Shown here one piece after another: positions 1 through 8,018 of a stretch of 64,000 nucleotides of DNA (positions are counted from its first letter, which is position 1; each line of letters opens with the position of its first letter). Below the pieces are notes generated by a model. That model was not told where the DNA came from and did not search any database. It worked only from the letters and a program-made list of their open reading frames with translations. The translations under genes and the position numbers were made by a program. The stretch comes from Paenibacillus jilunlii (GTDB lineage Bacteria; Bacillota; Bacilli; Paenibacillales; Paenibacillaceae): positions 33,243 through 97,242 of the forward strand of contig NZ_FNGM01000014.1 in assembly GCF_900102965.1 (NCBI RefSeq), given 5' to 3'.

Positions 1-690
1 AAGCTTGGTGAAGAGGCGATGGTGCCGCTCGCCGACTTTACCCTCAGCGGCAAAAAAAATGCAGACCTGCGGAATGTGAAAAGCCGTTTTGAACGGGAGG
101 GATATGTGTTTGAGGTGGCGGAGGCGCCGCATCCGGAGACACTGCTGGAAGAGCTGCGCCGGGTCTCTGAGGAGTGGCTGAATGGCCGCAGCGAAAAGGG
201 GTATTCCCTCGGCTGGTTCAAGCCGGCATATCTGCAGCTGGCACCGATCGCGCTGCTGCGGAGCAAGGAGGGCGATGTGCTGGCTTTTGCCTCTATGGCC
301 CCGGGATATGACAGGGGAGAGACAGCCTCGATTGACCTTATGCGCCACCGGAACAAAACGCCGAACGGCACCATGGACTATCTGTTCATCCGTTTGCTGG
401 AATGGGCCAAGGAGCAGGGCAGCGTCAGATTCAATCTGGGCAATGCCCCGCTGTCCAGCGTCGGCCATAATTCGGGAGCGCTGCGGGAAGAGAAGGTAGC
501 CCATCTGGTCTTTGTACGGGGCGGACACTGGTACGGATTCGCCGGCCTGCGCCGGTATAAGGAGAAGTTCAGCCCGCTGTGGGAACCCAGGTATCTGGCA
601 TATCCCGCAACGCTCACCCTGTCGATCCTGACGCTTGATCTGGTAAGGCTCGTCTCCCGTCACCCGGAGGCGAAAGAGGATCAGGCATAA
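1..690 (+). CDS. mprF: Phosphatidylglycerol lysyltransferase MprF, C-terminal part (5' end outside window)
   Basis: The open frame runs in from base 1, so the gene is cut by the window edge and the ATG at 19 is internal. The visible 229 residues match the cytosolic transferase domain (DUF2156, GNAT-like fold) of MprF: a segment with MDYLFIRLLEWA, then FNLGNAPLSSVG, then RYKEKFSPLWEPRYLAYP near the end, which is the usual closing signature. In the family this domain moves lysine or alanine from aminoacyl-tRNA to phosphatidylglycerol at the inner membrane face, and the missing N-terminal membrane part flips the product, giving resistance to cationic peptides. It is convergent with the following ECF transporter genes. 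A lone soluble DUF2156 protein cannot be excluded because the N-terminus is not visible. Confidence 0.85.
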   Translation, partial: KLGEEAMVPLADFTLSGKKNADLRNVKSRFEREGYVFEVAEAPHPETLLEELRRVSEEWLNGRSEKGYSLGWFKPAYLQLAPIALLRSKEGDVLAFASMAPGYDRGETASIDLMRHRNKTPNGTMDYLFIRLLEWAKEQGSVRFNLGNAPLSSVGHNSGALREEKVAHLVFVRGGHWYGFAGLRRYKEKFSPLWEPRYLAYPATLTLSILTLDLVRLVSRHPEAKEDQA

Positions 691-760
691 GCCTCAGAAG
701 GTGCGGGATAGATTTATATGCCGGGGCCGCAGCCTGCGGAATACATACTGAGCTATAGCC

Positions 761-2461
761 TCAGCTGAACCGCGAGACGGTCCACAGCAGGGCGGCTGCC
801 AGCAGGATATAGAGCAGGGCGAGCGTATCGCGGTTCTGCCAGGACAGCCGGTAGGATGGCGTCCGCTCCTTGGCGGGGTCGTAGCCGCGGGATTCAACGG
901 CAGTAGCCAGCTCATCGCCCATCCCGATGACCAGGATCAGCAAGGGGACAATCAGCAGTGCAGCTTGCCTGGGCGAGTACCGGGCCAGGCCGCGGGCTTT
1001 TCTGCCGCGCGAGTCCAGCGCCAGCTGCAGCTGGGCCAGCTTGTCTAGAATCCAGGGCACAAACTGCAGCGTAACCGATACTGCCAGCGACCAGTTGCGG
1101 GTGCGGACCCCCAGCTTCCTCAACGGAGCGATGCCCCATTCCAGCCCTTCCCGCAGGGGAGCGCCGGTGGTCGTCTCTGTGAACAGGAATCCAAGTGCGA
1201 TCATCAGCAGAAAGCGGAGCACATTCAGTCCGCCCCGTTCCATGCCTGCCGCGCTTACGCCAACCGGCCCGAGCGTATAATCCGGGGAGCTCCAGCTGAG
1301 CGAGGACAGCAGCCAGAGGAACAGAAACATCAGCAGGAACGGGCGGAAGAACCGGACGGTCCTCCGCCAGGGAATGCGGGCTGACAGCGTCAGCCCGGCA
1401 ATCAGGCCGGCTGCAAGCAGCAGCGGCAACAGTGTATTCATTCCCAGAACGACCAGTGTTCCCAGCACCATCCCCAGCCATTTCACACGGGGGTCCAGCC
1501 TCTGCCACAGTTTCTGGGCCGGGGCTGTTTCTGTATTTACGGCGCCGGAGGAGCGGCTGTCCGCATCCCCGGCAGCAGGCCGGAGCCGGCCTGCTCCGCC
1601 CGGGCTTCGGCCCGGGCGCTGCTCCCCCGGTGCCGCTGGAAGCAGATCAGCCGCCGGAGCAGCAAGCGGCTGCCGCTCAAGCTCCGCCAGCAGGCTGTCC
1701 AGACTGTCAGGCAGTTCTGCCAGCAGGCCGCGCTGCCGCAGGCTGTGTCCCAGCCGCATGTAGGCGGGAGGCGTAAGACCGGCACCCGTGAGCAGAAGCG
1801 GATCGGCGGACAGGGCAAGAGCCGGCCCGTCATAATGGACGGTGCCCTGGAACATCACAATCACCCTGTCAGCCATGGGCAGGAAGCTGTCGAGCTCATG
1901 AGTGCCAACCACCAGAGTCAAGCCGCTGCGGCGCAGCCCGCGCAGCATCTCCAACAGGGATTCAGCCGCCTGCGGGTCCAGCCCGGCTGTGGGCTCGTCC
2001 AGGACAAGCAGGCCGGGGGCGGAAGCGATAGCAGCGGCTATGCAGAGCCGCCGCTTCTCGCCGCCGCTCAGCAGAAAGGGCGAGCGCCCGGCGAATTCGT
2101 CGTAGGGCAAGCCTACTCTGGCAAGCGCGCTGCGGATCAGCTCCAGCCGCTGCGGCCCCGGGACTCCGCGCTCGGCAAGGCCGTATTCCAGCTCTTTATG
2201 GACGCTGCCCGCGAACAGCTGCGTCTCAGGCTGCTGGAATACCATGGAGACCTTTCCGGCAGGAGGCTGGCCGCCGTCAAAGGCAATAGTGCCGGAAGCC
2301 GGCTGCGCAAGGCCCGACAAAAGGCGCAGCAGTGTAGACTTCCCGCTGCCCGTGACTCCGCACAGAACAGTCAGCGTGCCTTCGCGTATGTCCAGGCTGA
2401 TGTCCGTAAGGACAGGGAGCTTGTCGTAACGGAAGGATACGTGGTCCGCCTGAATCCTCAC
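761..2461 (-). CDS. ECF transporter ATPase fused to EcfT transmembrane protein
   Basis: A 566-residue two-part protein. Residues 1 to about 235 form an ABC ATPase: Walker A GVTGSGKS at 35-42, signature LSGGE at 131-135, Walker B LLVLDEP at 151-157. A Pro/Ala/Gly-rich linker covers about 265-315. From about 317 the sequence is an EcfT protein with several membrane helices and the two cytoplasmic Arg-Gly motifs (DSRGRKARG near 490 and AVESRGYDP near 525) that couple to the ATPases. ECF modules power vitamin uptake through interchangeable S components. It overlaps the upstream EcfA gene by four bases (ATGA), so the two are translationally coupled. EcfA and EcfT are normally separate proteins, so the fusion is unusual. 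The frame is open throughout and both halves keep their motifs, so the fusion appears real. Confidence 0.85.
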   Translation of the reverse strand: MRIQADHVSFRYDKLPVLTDISLDIREGTLTVLCGVTGSGKSTLLRLLSGLAQPASGTIAFDGGQPPAGKVSMVFQQPETQLFAGSVHKELEYGLAERGVPGPQRLELIRSALARVGLPYDEFAGRSPFLLSGGEKRRLCIAAAIASAPGLLVLDEPTAGLDPQAAESLLEMLRGLRRSGLTLVVGTHELDSFLPMADRVIVMFQGTVHYDGPALALSADPLLLTGAGLTPPAYMRLGHSLRQRGLLAELPDSLDSLLAELERQPLAAPAADLLPAAPGEQRPGRSPGGAGRLRPAAGDADSRSSGAVNTETAPAQKLWQRLDPRVKWLGMVLGTLVVLGMNTLLPLLLAAGLIAGLTLSARIPWRRTVRFFRPFLLMFLFLWLLSSLSWSSPDYTLGPVGVSAAGMERGGLNVLRFLLMIALGFLFTETTTGAPLREGLEWGIAPLRKLGVRTRNWSLAVSVTLQFVPWILDKLAQLQLALDSRGRKARGLARYSPRQAALLIVPLLILVIGMGDELATAVESRGYDPAKERTPSYRLSWQNRDTLALLYILLAAALLWTVSRFS

Positions 2462-3270
2462 AGGGCTGCCTCCAGCTCCCGCTCGGTCAAAGGCAAGCTG
2501 TCCAGGGACCAGCCCTTGTCCCGCAGCAGCCGTCCGATGCGGATGACGGGCGCGGACGGCCAGCCCAGAGCTTCCGGCAGTTTGCTTGCATAGAAGAGCG
2601 TCCGCGGATCTCCGTCATACAGCATCTTGCCTTGTTCCATAACGGCAACACGCGGACTCTCCGCCAGCTCCTCCATCCGCTGGGTGACCCAGAGCACCGT
2701 CGTCCCCTGTGCCCACAGCTGGCGGGCCAGCTCCAGGATATCCCTCCGTCCGGCCGGGTCGAGCATGGAGGTCACCTCATCAAAAATAATCATTTCCGTA
2801 TCCAGCGCCAGACAGCAGGCGACCGCCAGGCGTTGGCGTTCTCCACCGGACAGGGTAGAGACATCCGCTCCGGCTTTATGGGCCAGCCCTACCTGGCCCA
2901 GGACGTGCTCAATCTTTGCAAGCATTACGCTGCGGCTGAGCCCGCGGTTCTCCAGCCCAAAGGCAACATCTTCAAACGGTGTAGAGCCGACGGTCTGCGC
3001 TTCAGGATTCTGAAACACCAGTTGAATATGCCGCTTGACAGCTGCGCGGTTATCTGATGACCGCAGATCCAGACCGGCAGCAGACAGACTGCCCCCGGTT
3101 GGAATATTCAGGCCGTTGAAGGTGCGGATGAGTGAGGATTTGCCGCAGCCGTTGGCTCCGGTAAGAGCCACCCATTCGCCCCGTTTGATATGTATGGAAA
3201 TCCCCTGCAACACCGGCAGCCTGCGCTGGCCGTCCCGGAAGGACAGGGTCAAATGCTCAGCTCTGATCAT
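2458..3270 (-). CDS. ecfA: ECF transporter ATP-binding protein EcfA
   Basis: A 270-residue ABC ATPase of the cobalt/ECF (CbiO) type: Walker A GANGCGKS at 38-45, Q-loop VFQNPEAQ, signature TLSGGERQR, Walker B MIIFDEVTSMLD. The FQNPExQ variant of the Q-loop is typical of EcfA. It should pair with the ATPase half of the fused protein encoded immediately downstream to form the asymmetric ATPase dimer of an ECF importer. It is first in a two-gene minus-strand operon and is divergent from bioY, which suggests the module serves biotin uptake, though general ECF modules can also serve S components encoded elsewhere. The start is an ATG after a weak purine-rich site. Confidence 0.9.
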   Translation of the reverse strand: MIRAEHLTLSFRDGQRRLPVLQGISIHIKRGEWVALTGANGCGKSSLIRTFNGLNIPTGGSLSAAGLDLRSSDNRAAVKRHIQLVFQNPEAQTVGSTPFEDVAFGLENRGLSRSVMLAKIEHVLGQVGLAHKAGADVSTLSGGERQRLAVACCLALDTEMIIFDEVTSMLDPAGRRDILELARQLWAQGTTVLWVTQRMEELAESPRVAVMEQGKMLYDGDPRTLFYASKLPEALGWPSAPVIRIGRLLRDKGWSLDSLPLTERELEAAL

Positions 3271-3335
3271 GTCGTGCCTGCTTCCTTAACTGCTGTAGTC
3301 AATAATCGTTACCCATTATAGCAAATATTTTAGGA

Positions 3336-3364
3336 TTGATGTATCCGGTAAGGGATGATATAGT
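3336..3364 (+). promoter_or_regulatory. Sigma-A-type promoter of bioY
   Basis: A -35 box TTGATG at 3336-3341 and a -10 box TATAGT at 3359-3364 are separated by exactly 17 bases. Transcription would start near 3371, which leaves almost no leader for an ATG at 3377 but fits the ATG at 3395. I see no convincing BirA operator or riboswitch in the 106-base divergent gap. Confidence 0.55.
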
Positions 3365-3394
3365 GTTCCTAAAAAAATGGGGGTAATCCTGCTC

Positions 3395-4003
3395 ATGAAA
3401 AAATGGACGACTCGCGGCCTGATCTTCAGTGCACTTTTCGCCGGAGTTATGATCGCACTCAGCTATTTGAGAATTTCACTGCCCTTTTCTACGGTGCCTA
3501 TTACCATGCAGACGCTTGCGGTGATGCTGGCCGGTTCCATGCTGGGTGCGCGCTACGGCAGTCTTGCAGTACTGATTGTCATCGGGCTGGCGGCTGCCGG
3601 ATTCCCGGTGCTGGCCGGAAGCGGCGGCTTGTCGGTGCTGGCCGGACCTACCGCAGGCTATATTTTTTCCTGGCCGGTGATGGCTTTTCTGATCGGTCTG
3701 TTCGCACAGCGCATAGAGCAGAATAAATACACATTTGTGAAGCTGCTGGCCGTGAACTTTTTGTTCGGCGTACTGCTTGTGTACCCCGGCGGCGTCTGGT
3801 GGCTGGCCCATTCCACAGGGATGACCTCTCTCTCCAAAGCATTGACGGCGGGAATGTGGCCGTTCATCCCGGGCGATCTGATCAAAGCGGTGCTAAGTGC
3901 CGCCGTTGTAACCGCCGTATGGAGAGTCTACCCGATTGAGCGTATTCTGAACACGGAATCTGACGCTTGGGCCGAAGGTGGAAATTCAACGGTCAGCCGC
4001 TAG
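3395..4003 (+). CDS. bioY: Biotin transporter S component BioY
   Basis: About 202 residues, almost all membrane helices, with the BioY features near the N-terminus: a PFSTVPITMQTLAVML segment, then GSMLGARYG, a glycine-rich PVLAGSGGLSVLAGPTAGYIFSWP stretch containing the family GPTxGY motif, and a C-terminal segment WPFIPGDLIK. BioY binds biotin and docks on an EcfAAT energy module. I chose ATG 3395 because a GGGGG ribosome site lies 11 bases upstream and the predicted transcription start is near 3371; an in-frame ATG at 3377 would add six residues. It diverges from the ECF ATPase/EcfT genes and ends in a strong hairpin terminator. Confidence 0.92.
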   Translation: MKKWTTRGLIFSALFAGVMIALSYLRISLPFSTVPITMQTLAVMLAGSMLGARYGSLAVLIVIGLAAAGFPVLAGSGGLSVLAGPTAGYIFSWPVMAFLIGLFAQRIEQNKYTFVKLLAVNFLFGVLLVYPGGVWWLAHSTGMTSLSKALTAGMWPFIPGDLIKAVLSAAVVTAVWRVYPIERILNTESDAWAEGGNSTVSR

Positions 4004-4035
4004 AAGGTTAGTCCAACTGAAATAAGGAATACAGC

Positions 4036-4082
4036 AAAGAGGTGAACTCTGCCCGTTACGGCGAAAGTTCACCTCTTTTTCT
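4036..4082 (+). terminator. Rho-independent terminator after bioY
   Basis: A 13-base perfect inverted repeat (AAAGAGGTGAACT at 4036-4048 and its complement at 4066-4078) with a 17-base loop runs into a T tract. It lies between convergent bioY and the amylase gene and may stop both transcripts. Confidence 0.85.
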
Positions 4083-4123
4083 ATGTTGTAAACCTGAACT
4101 TGCTGGAATGCCTTTCACTATTC

Positions 4124-5668
4124 CTATTCCCCAGAGCTTCCTTCAGTACCGGAGCTATTCTTCGTACTCTTCTCTACGGCATCCATTTCCTGTGCAGCAG
4201 GCTCCTCTTCTTCCCCATCCGGCAGTGCCCATACGGAGACGCTTCCGCCGTTCACAGGGAAAATTCCCCAGCCGTCCTCGCCAATGGTCACGGACTCTTC
4301 GCGGTTATGGGTGAAGTCTACCCAGAGCTCTCCCGCCCGTTCCTCGCCAATGAACATCCGCTTCTCGCCATTGTCTCCATTCGAGATGACCACGGCACAG
4401 CCGGAGCCTTCGACTTCTTCTATCCCGCGGCGTACCCAGCCGATGGTATTCGGATGATCGAAATAATCATCCTGCTCCCCATAGGCCTTGTGGCAGCGGG
4501 CGTACAGCAAGGGATCGATCGCCTCTTTTTTGCCTTCCACGGGAGCGGGCCCGCCAATGCCGTAATAATCACCGTAGAAGACCACCGGATATCCATCCCG
4601 TCGCAGCAGGATCAGGGCGTAGGCGCTCTGTTTGAACCAGTCTCCGACCCAGGACTCCAACGCTTCATGCGGTTGTGAATCGTGGTTATCCACGAAGGTC
4701 ACTGCATTGGCAGGATGGGTCTGTACCAGTGTGTCGTCAAATATATGCGTCAAATCAAAATCTCTGCCGCCCAGCGCAGCCGCATACAGCTTGTAATGCA
4801 GCGATACATCGAACAGGTCTATCTGATAATCGACGGTATTGAGAAATTCCCGGCAGGCTTCGAGATTCGAATTCCAGAACTCCCCGACGATGTAGAAGTC
4901 CTCGCCCCGCTTTCTGGTCATTTCCGCCGCGAATTCTTTGATAAACTCATGATTGATATGCTTGATGGCGTCAAGACGGTAACCGCTGCACTGCAGCGTA
5001 TCTACCAGCCATTTGCCCCATTCCAGCATCTCGTTCCGGACTTCCTCCTGGCTGTAGTCAATATTCGCGAACATGAGATAATCATAATTGCCGAACTCGT
5101 CATCCACATTCTGGTTCCAGCTTTTGTTCTCTCCGTTAATCCGGAAGACTCCATTCCGTCCTCCTTTGGCATCGAAATCGGTGCCGTTGAAATGCGTATG
5201 ATTCCATTTGAAGCTGGAGTACGTGTCTCCCCGTCCGGGGAACGTAAATTTGGTCCAGCCTTCGATCTCGAACGGCGCGGAGATCTCCTTGTTGCGGTTG
5301 TTCGGGTCTACCTCAATCACCTCGAAGACCTCAGTCTCGTCTGCGCCCGCCTTATGATTCATAACGAGGTCCACATACACGGCAATCCCGTTCTTGAGGC
5401 ATTCAGCAATGGCGTCGATCAACTCCTGCTTGGTGCCGTATTTCGTGCGGATGGTCCCTTTCTGGTCGAATTCTCCCAGGTCATAAAGATCATACACGCC
5501 ATAGCCTGTATCCTCAGGGGAAATGGCCTTCGTTACCGGAGGCACCCATACGGAATCAATACCGGCGGCTTTCAGTTCGGGAGCCATTTGGGCCAGCCGC
5601 TTCCAGTGCTGCCCGTCTGCTGCGACATGCCATTCGAAAAATTGCATCATAGTATGGTTTCTCTTCAT
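4124..5668 (-). CDS. Cytoplasmic alpha-amylase (GH13_5 type)
   Basis: 514 residues starting MKRNHTMMQFFEWH, with the MMQFFEW start typical of bacterial AmyA/AmyS liquefying amylases but no signal peptide, so it should act inside the cell on alpha-1,4-glucans. The conserved regions are present: DLVMNH at 100-105, GYRLDAIKH with nucleophile D233, VGEFW with acid/base E263, and FVDNHD with D330. Asymmetry with secreted homologues is limited to the missing leader. The last 35 residues or so are an unusual Glu/Ser-rich, low-complexity tail not needed for the fold. The ribosome site GAAGGAGG lies 9 bases before the ATG. It is monocistronic; the next minus-strand gene upstream is about 107 bases away. 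Confidence 0.92.
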   Translation of the reverse strand: MKRNHTMMQFFEWHVAADGQHWKRLAQMAPELKAAGIDSVWVPPVTKAISPEDTGYGVYDLYDLGEFDQKGTIRTKYGTKQELIDAIAECLKNGIAVYVDLVMNHKAGADETEVFEVIEVDPNNRNKEISAPFEIEGWTKFTFPGRGDTYSSFKWNHTHFNGTDFDAKGGRNGVFRINGENKSWNQNVDDEFGNYDYLMFANIDYSQEEVRNEMLEWGKWLVDTLQCSGYRLDAIKHINHEFIKEFAAEMTRKRGEDFYIVGEFWNSNLEACREFLNTVDYQIDLFDVSLHYKLYAAALGGRDFDLTHIFDDTLVQTHPANAVTFVDNHDSQPHEALESWVGDWFKQSAYALILLRRDGYPVVFYGDYYGIGGPAPVEGKKEAIDPLLYARCHKAYGEQDDYFDHPNTIGWVRRGIEEVEGSGCAVVISNGDNGEKRMFIGEERAGELWVDFTHNREESVTIGEDGWGIFPVNGGSVSVWALPDGEEEEPAAQEMDAVEKSTKNSSGTEGSSGE

Positions 5669-5775
5669 TTCCTGTGGCCTCCTTCATCGAATATGAAACG
5701 GATGGATAGGTTATATGATTTAGTCTTCAACAAGAAGTAGAAGAGAGTATGTAGACCTGCAAACATCACCCGGAT

Positions 5776-6618
5776 TCAGAAGAAATCCAGCTGGCGCGGA
5801 GCCAGTCCGCCATCAATTCCGAGTAATGACTGCAGCTCTTTCGCGTTATCTGTGGCGTCTCCGCCAGAATTATTATTAAACACAACATACAGCTCGCGGC
5901 ATGTTTTTTCAAGTTCCAGCAGCCGGTCCCGCCACTCCGTCAGCTCTTCGGTACTGTAGCGGTACAGGTAGCGCAGCTTGCGCCAATCCGGGTGGCTGCT
6001 CTGGTTCCAGCCGCTGATGTTGCGTCCGTGCAGCCGCACATGAGTTGCATCAGTGCCGGTGGATACAGGAACGATGGGGATCGACCCGGAGCCGGCCTGC
6101 GGCTCATCCGCCACTGTGTGAATCCAGCCCTCCTGCTCCAGAAAATGCAGCGTTTTGCCGCGCATTTCCGGACTGTACCAGGATTCATTGCGGAATTCTA
6201 CCGCAGAAGGAACATCCTGCATTCTTTCTTTGGCCTCACGCAGAAACTCTACATTGTCCTTGGTGCAGTCGAACCAGGGCGGGAATTGAAAAAGCACCAT
6301 GGCCAGCTTCCCCGCGGAACGTACAGGCCCGATAGAGGCATGGAAGGCCTGATACATCTCTTCCGGTGTGTCGAAATAATTCTTTTTGCTGCGCAGATGT
6401 CCGGTCATGCCCTGATATGCCTTGACGATGAACTGAAAGCCTTCAGGGGTCTGTTCTGCCCATTTGGCATAATTCCTGACCGGCTGTACCGCATAAAAAG
6501 AACTGTCGATCTCCACGATGGGAAAATGACTGCTGTAAACAGGCAGGCGTTCGGCAGGTTTGATTTTGCCGTAAAGCTCCTCGTGGTCTCCAAAGCCGGT
6601 CAACCCGATTTTGATCAT
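5776..6618 (-). CDS. DUF72 family protein (YecE/YunF-like)
   Basis: 280 residues. The N-terminal MIKIGLTGFGDHEELY, the VEIDSSFYAVQPVRNYAKWAEQTPEGFQF segment, the AVEFRNESWY motif and the C-terminal YVVFNNNSGGDATDNA segment are diagnostic of DUF72 proteins, which adopt a TIM-barrel fold. No biochemical role is firmly established for the family, so none is assigned. A ribosome site (GAGGAG) precedes the ATG. It lies upstream of the amylase on the same strand, but the gap makes cotranscription uncertain. Confidence 0.88.
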   Translation of the reverse strand: MIKIGLTGFGDHEELYGKIKPAERLPVYSSHFPIVEIDSSFYAVQPVRNYAKWAEQTPEGFQFIVKAYQGMTGHLRSKKNYFDTPEEMYQAFHASIGPVRSAGKLAMVLFQFPPWFDCTKDNVEFLREAKERMQDVPSAVEFRNESWYSPEMRGKTLHFLEQEGWIHTVADEPQAGSGSIPIVPVSTGTDATHVRLHGRNISGWNQSSHPDWRKLRYLYRYSTEELTEWRDRLLELEKTCRELYVVFNNNSGGDATDNAKELQSLLGIDGGLAPRQLDFF

Positions 6619-6800
6619 GGAATCTCCTCCTCTAGAGCTGGAAAGTGAGCTTGAATCAATCGGCTAACTCTTATTAAACTGAAAAGCGGTGTTCACAAAC
6701 AACAGTCAGTTGATTAATAACTGGAATTCATGCAACATGTACGATATACAGATTTTTTTATTCATTTGCCATAGAGGCAGGATACCGGGGGAAACTACTT

Positions 6801-7655
6801 ATGGAACATAGATTTCAGCAACTGAGTCCGCACATCCTGATCATGCACGCGGAGCATGAGACGGACCGGCCCGTTTTGGCAGCTATCACCGGGGAACGCC
6901 GGACGCTGCTGATGGATGCAGGGAATTCACCCGGGCATGCGGAGCTGTTCCGCCAAGAACTCGCCAGGCGCGGTATCAAGCCGCCGGAGCTGGTGGTGTT
7001 GACGCATTGGCATTGGGATCATTCTTTTGGACTGTCCGCGTGGCAGGCCCCGGTTATTGCCCATGAAGGAACGGCAGAAGCGCTTGGCAGACTTGGCGGA
7101 CGAAGCTGGTCGGATGAGGAGCTTGCTGAGCTTGTTCTCGCCGGCATTCTGAACGAAGAGAGTGCACAGCATATACGGCTGGAGTACGGAGACGCCAGAG
7201 AGATAACAGTAATGAAGCCGGACATCGTATTTTCAAGTAATATCGATATTGATCTGGGCGGTGTTACCTGTGAATTGAGCCATGTGGGCGGGGACCATTC
7301 TGCAGATTCTTGTTTTCTGTACATCAGGGAAGATAATGTGCTTTTTCTGGGTGATGCCCTGGGGCCTTCTGTATATGGCGGTCCGCGCCGATACAGCAGT
7401 ACAGGCTTTTTGAAGCTGCTGGGGCTTGCCTATGGCTATAATGCGCAGTGGTATGTGGAATCCCATGGAGTCCCGATGAGCTTGGCGGAATTCCGTGCCG
7501 ATCTGGCGCCGTGGGAGCGGCTGGCCCGGATTGTGGATGTATTCGGCCATAACCGCGAACGTGTGGTGCAGGAGCTGAAGGATTATCTGCAGCTTGAGGA
7601 GCTGCCCGCCGGTTTGCTGCAGGGTGTGGAGTACTTTATGGCCGGTTGCAAATGA
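6801..7655 (+). CDS. Metallo-beta-lactamase-fold hydrolase
   Basis: 284 residues with the complete dinuclear metal site of the superfamily: HWHWDH at 69-74, a HVGGDHS motif near 170, LFLGDA near 190 and ESHG near 230. The substrate cannot be read from sequence; similar stand-alone proteins include glyoxalase II-like thioesterases and other hydrolases. It is flanked by divergent genes and appears monocistronic. The 182-base upstream gap is AT-rich and shows no clear operator. Confidence 0.85.
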   Translation: MEHRFQQLSPHILIMHAEHETDRPVLAAITGERRTLLMDAGNSPGHAELFRQELARRGIKPPELVVLTHWHWDHSFGLSAWQAPVIAHEGTAEALGRLGGRSWSDEELAELVLAGILNEESAQHIRLEYGDAREITVMKPDIVFSSNIDIDLGGVTCELSHVGGDHSADSCFLYIREDNVLFLGDALGPSVYGGPRRYSSTGFLKLLGLAYGYNAQWYVESHGVPMSLAEFRADLAPWERLARIVDVFGHNRERVVQELKDYLQLEELPAGLLQGVEYFMAGCK

Positions 7656-7880
7656 ATGGAAGCGGAATGGGAGCTGCAGGAATTGAAGTGGAATAAGTAC
7701 ACTTTAAATAGACAGAAAAGCGTGCTGCGGAGGGGATAGTGGGAAAAAGTAGACTTGATTTAAGTGAATTCACCCAAAAGGGTGGATATCGGTCGGATTA
7801 GTTCTCCTTTTTCCAACTAGCGCTTCTGGAGAAGCGGGAGGGGGAAGAGTTAAGTTTACTTTTTCCACTTGGGGTTTGCC
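7656..7880. repeat. Imperfect TTTTTCCAC-type intergenic repeats
   Basis: This non-coding stretch holds at least three related units built around a CTTTTTCCA(C/A) core or its complement GTGGGAAAAAG: near 7739-7755, 7799-7821 and 7853-7874, the last followed by CTTGGGG. The same core recurs in the gap at 35268-35535, where GAATTAGTGATCC precedes it. No reading frame of interest is present. Function unknown; these look like a dispersed intergenic repeat family. Confidence 0.5.
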
Positions 7881-7925
7881 GCCGATTCTAATGAGCCCCC
7901 GCGCACTCTAAACCAGACACTCTAC

Positions 7926-7974
7926 AACGGCTACACTGTCCAATGAAGGGCGGGGTAGCCGTTATGTTCTTATT
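7926..7974. repeat. Palindromic repeat copy 1 (AACGGCTAC hairpin)
   Basis: A 9-base perfect stem, AACGGCTAC at 7926-7934 and GTAGCCGTT at 7955-7963, followed by TTCTTATT. It shares layout and several blocks (GTCC, GGGCGG, AGCCGTT, CTT) with palindromes near 20081, 25459, 35546, 35638 and 51331. Confidence 0.45.
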
Positions 7975-8018
7975 AGAGGACTTACCTGCTGTTGTGTATA
8001 CAAGCTAAGCGGGGTTGC

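Noticed and set aside
1745..2593. A 282-codon plus-strand frame opposite the ECF ATPase/EcfT gene
   Set aside because: It overlaps two genes with complete ABC motifs, has Gln/Arg-rich composition typical of an antisense frame in GC-rich DNA and no ribosome site.
3271..3376. A BirA operator between the ECF genes and bioY
   Set aside because: No TTGTTAAC/GTTAACAA-type arms are present.
4682..5740. A 352-codon plus-strand frame opposite the amylase gene
   Set aside because: The amylase has all catalytic motifs on the other strand; this frame has none.
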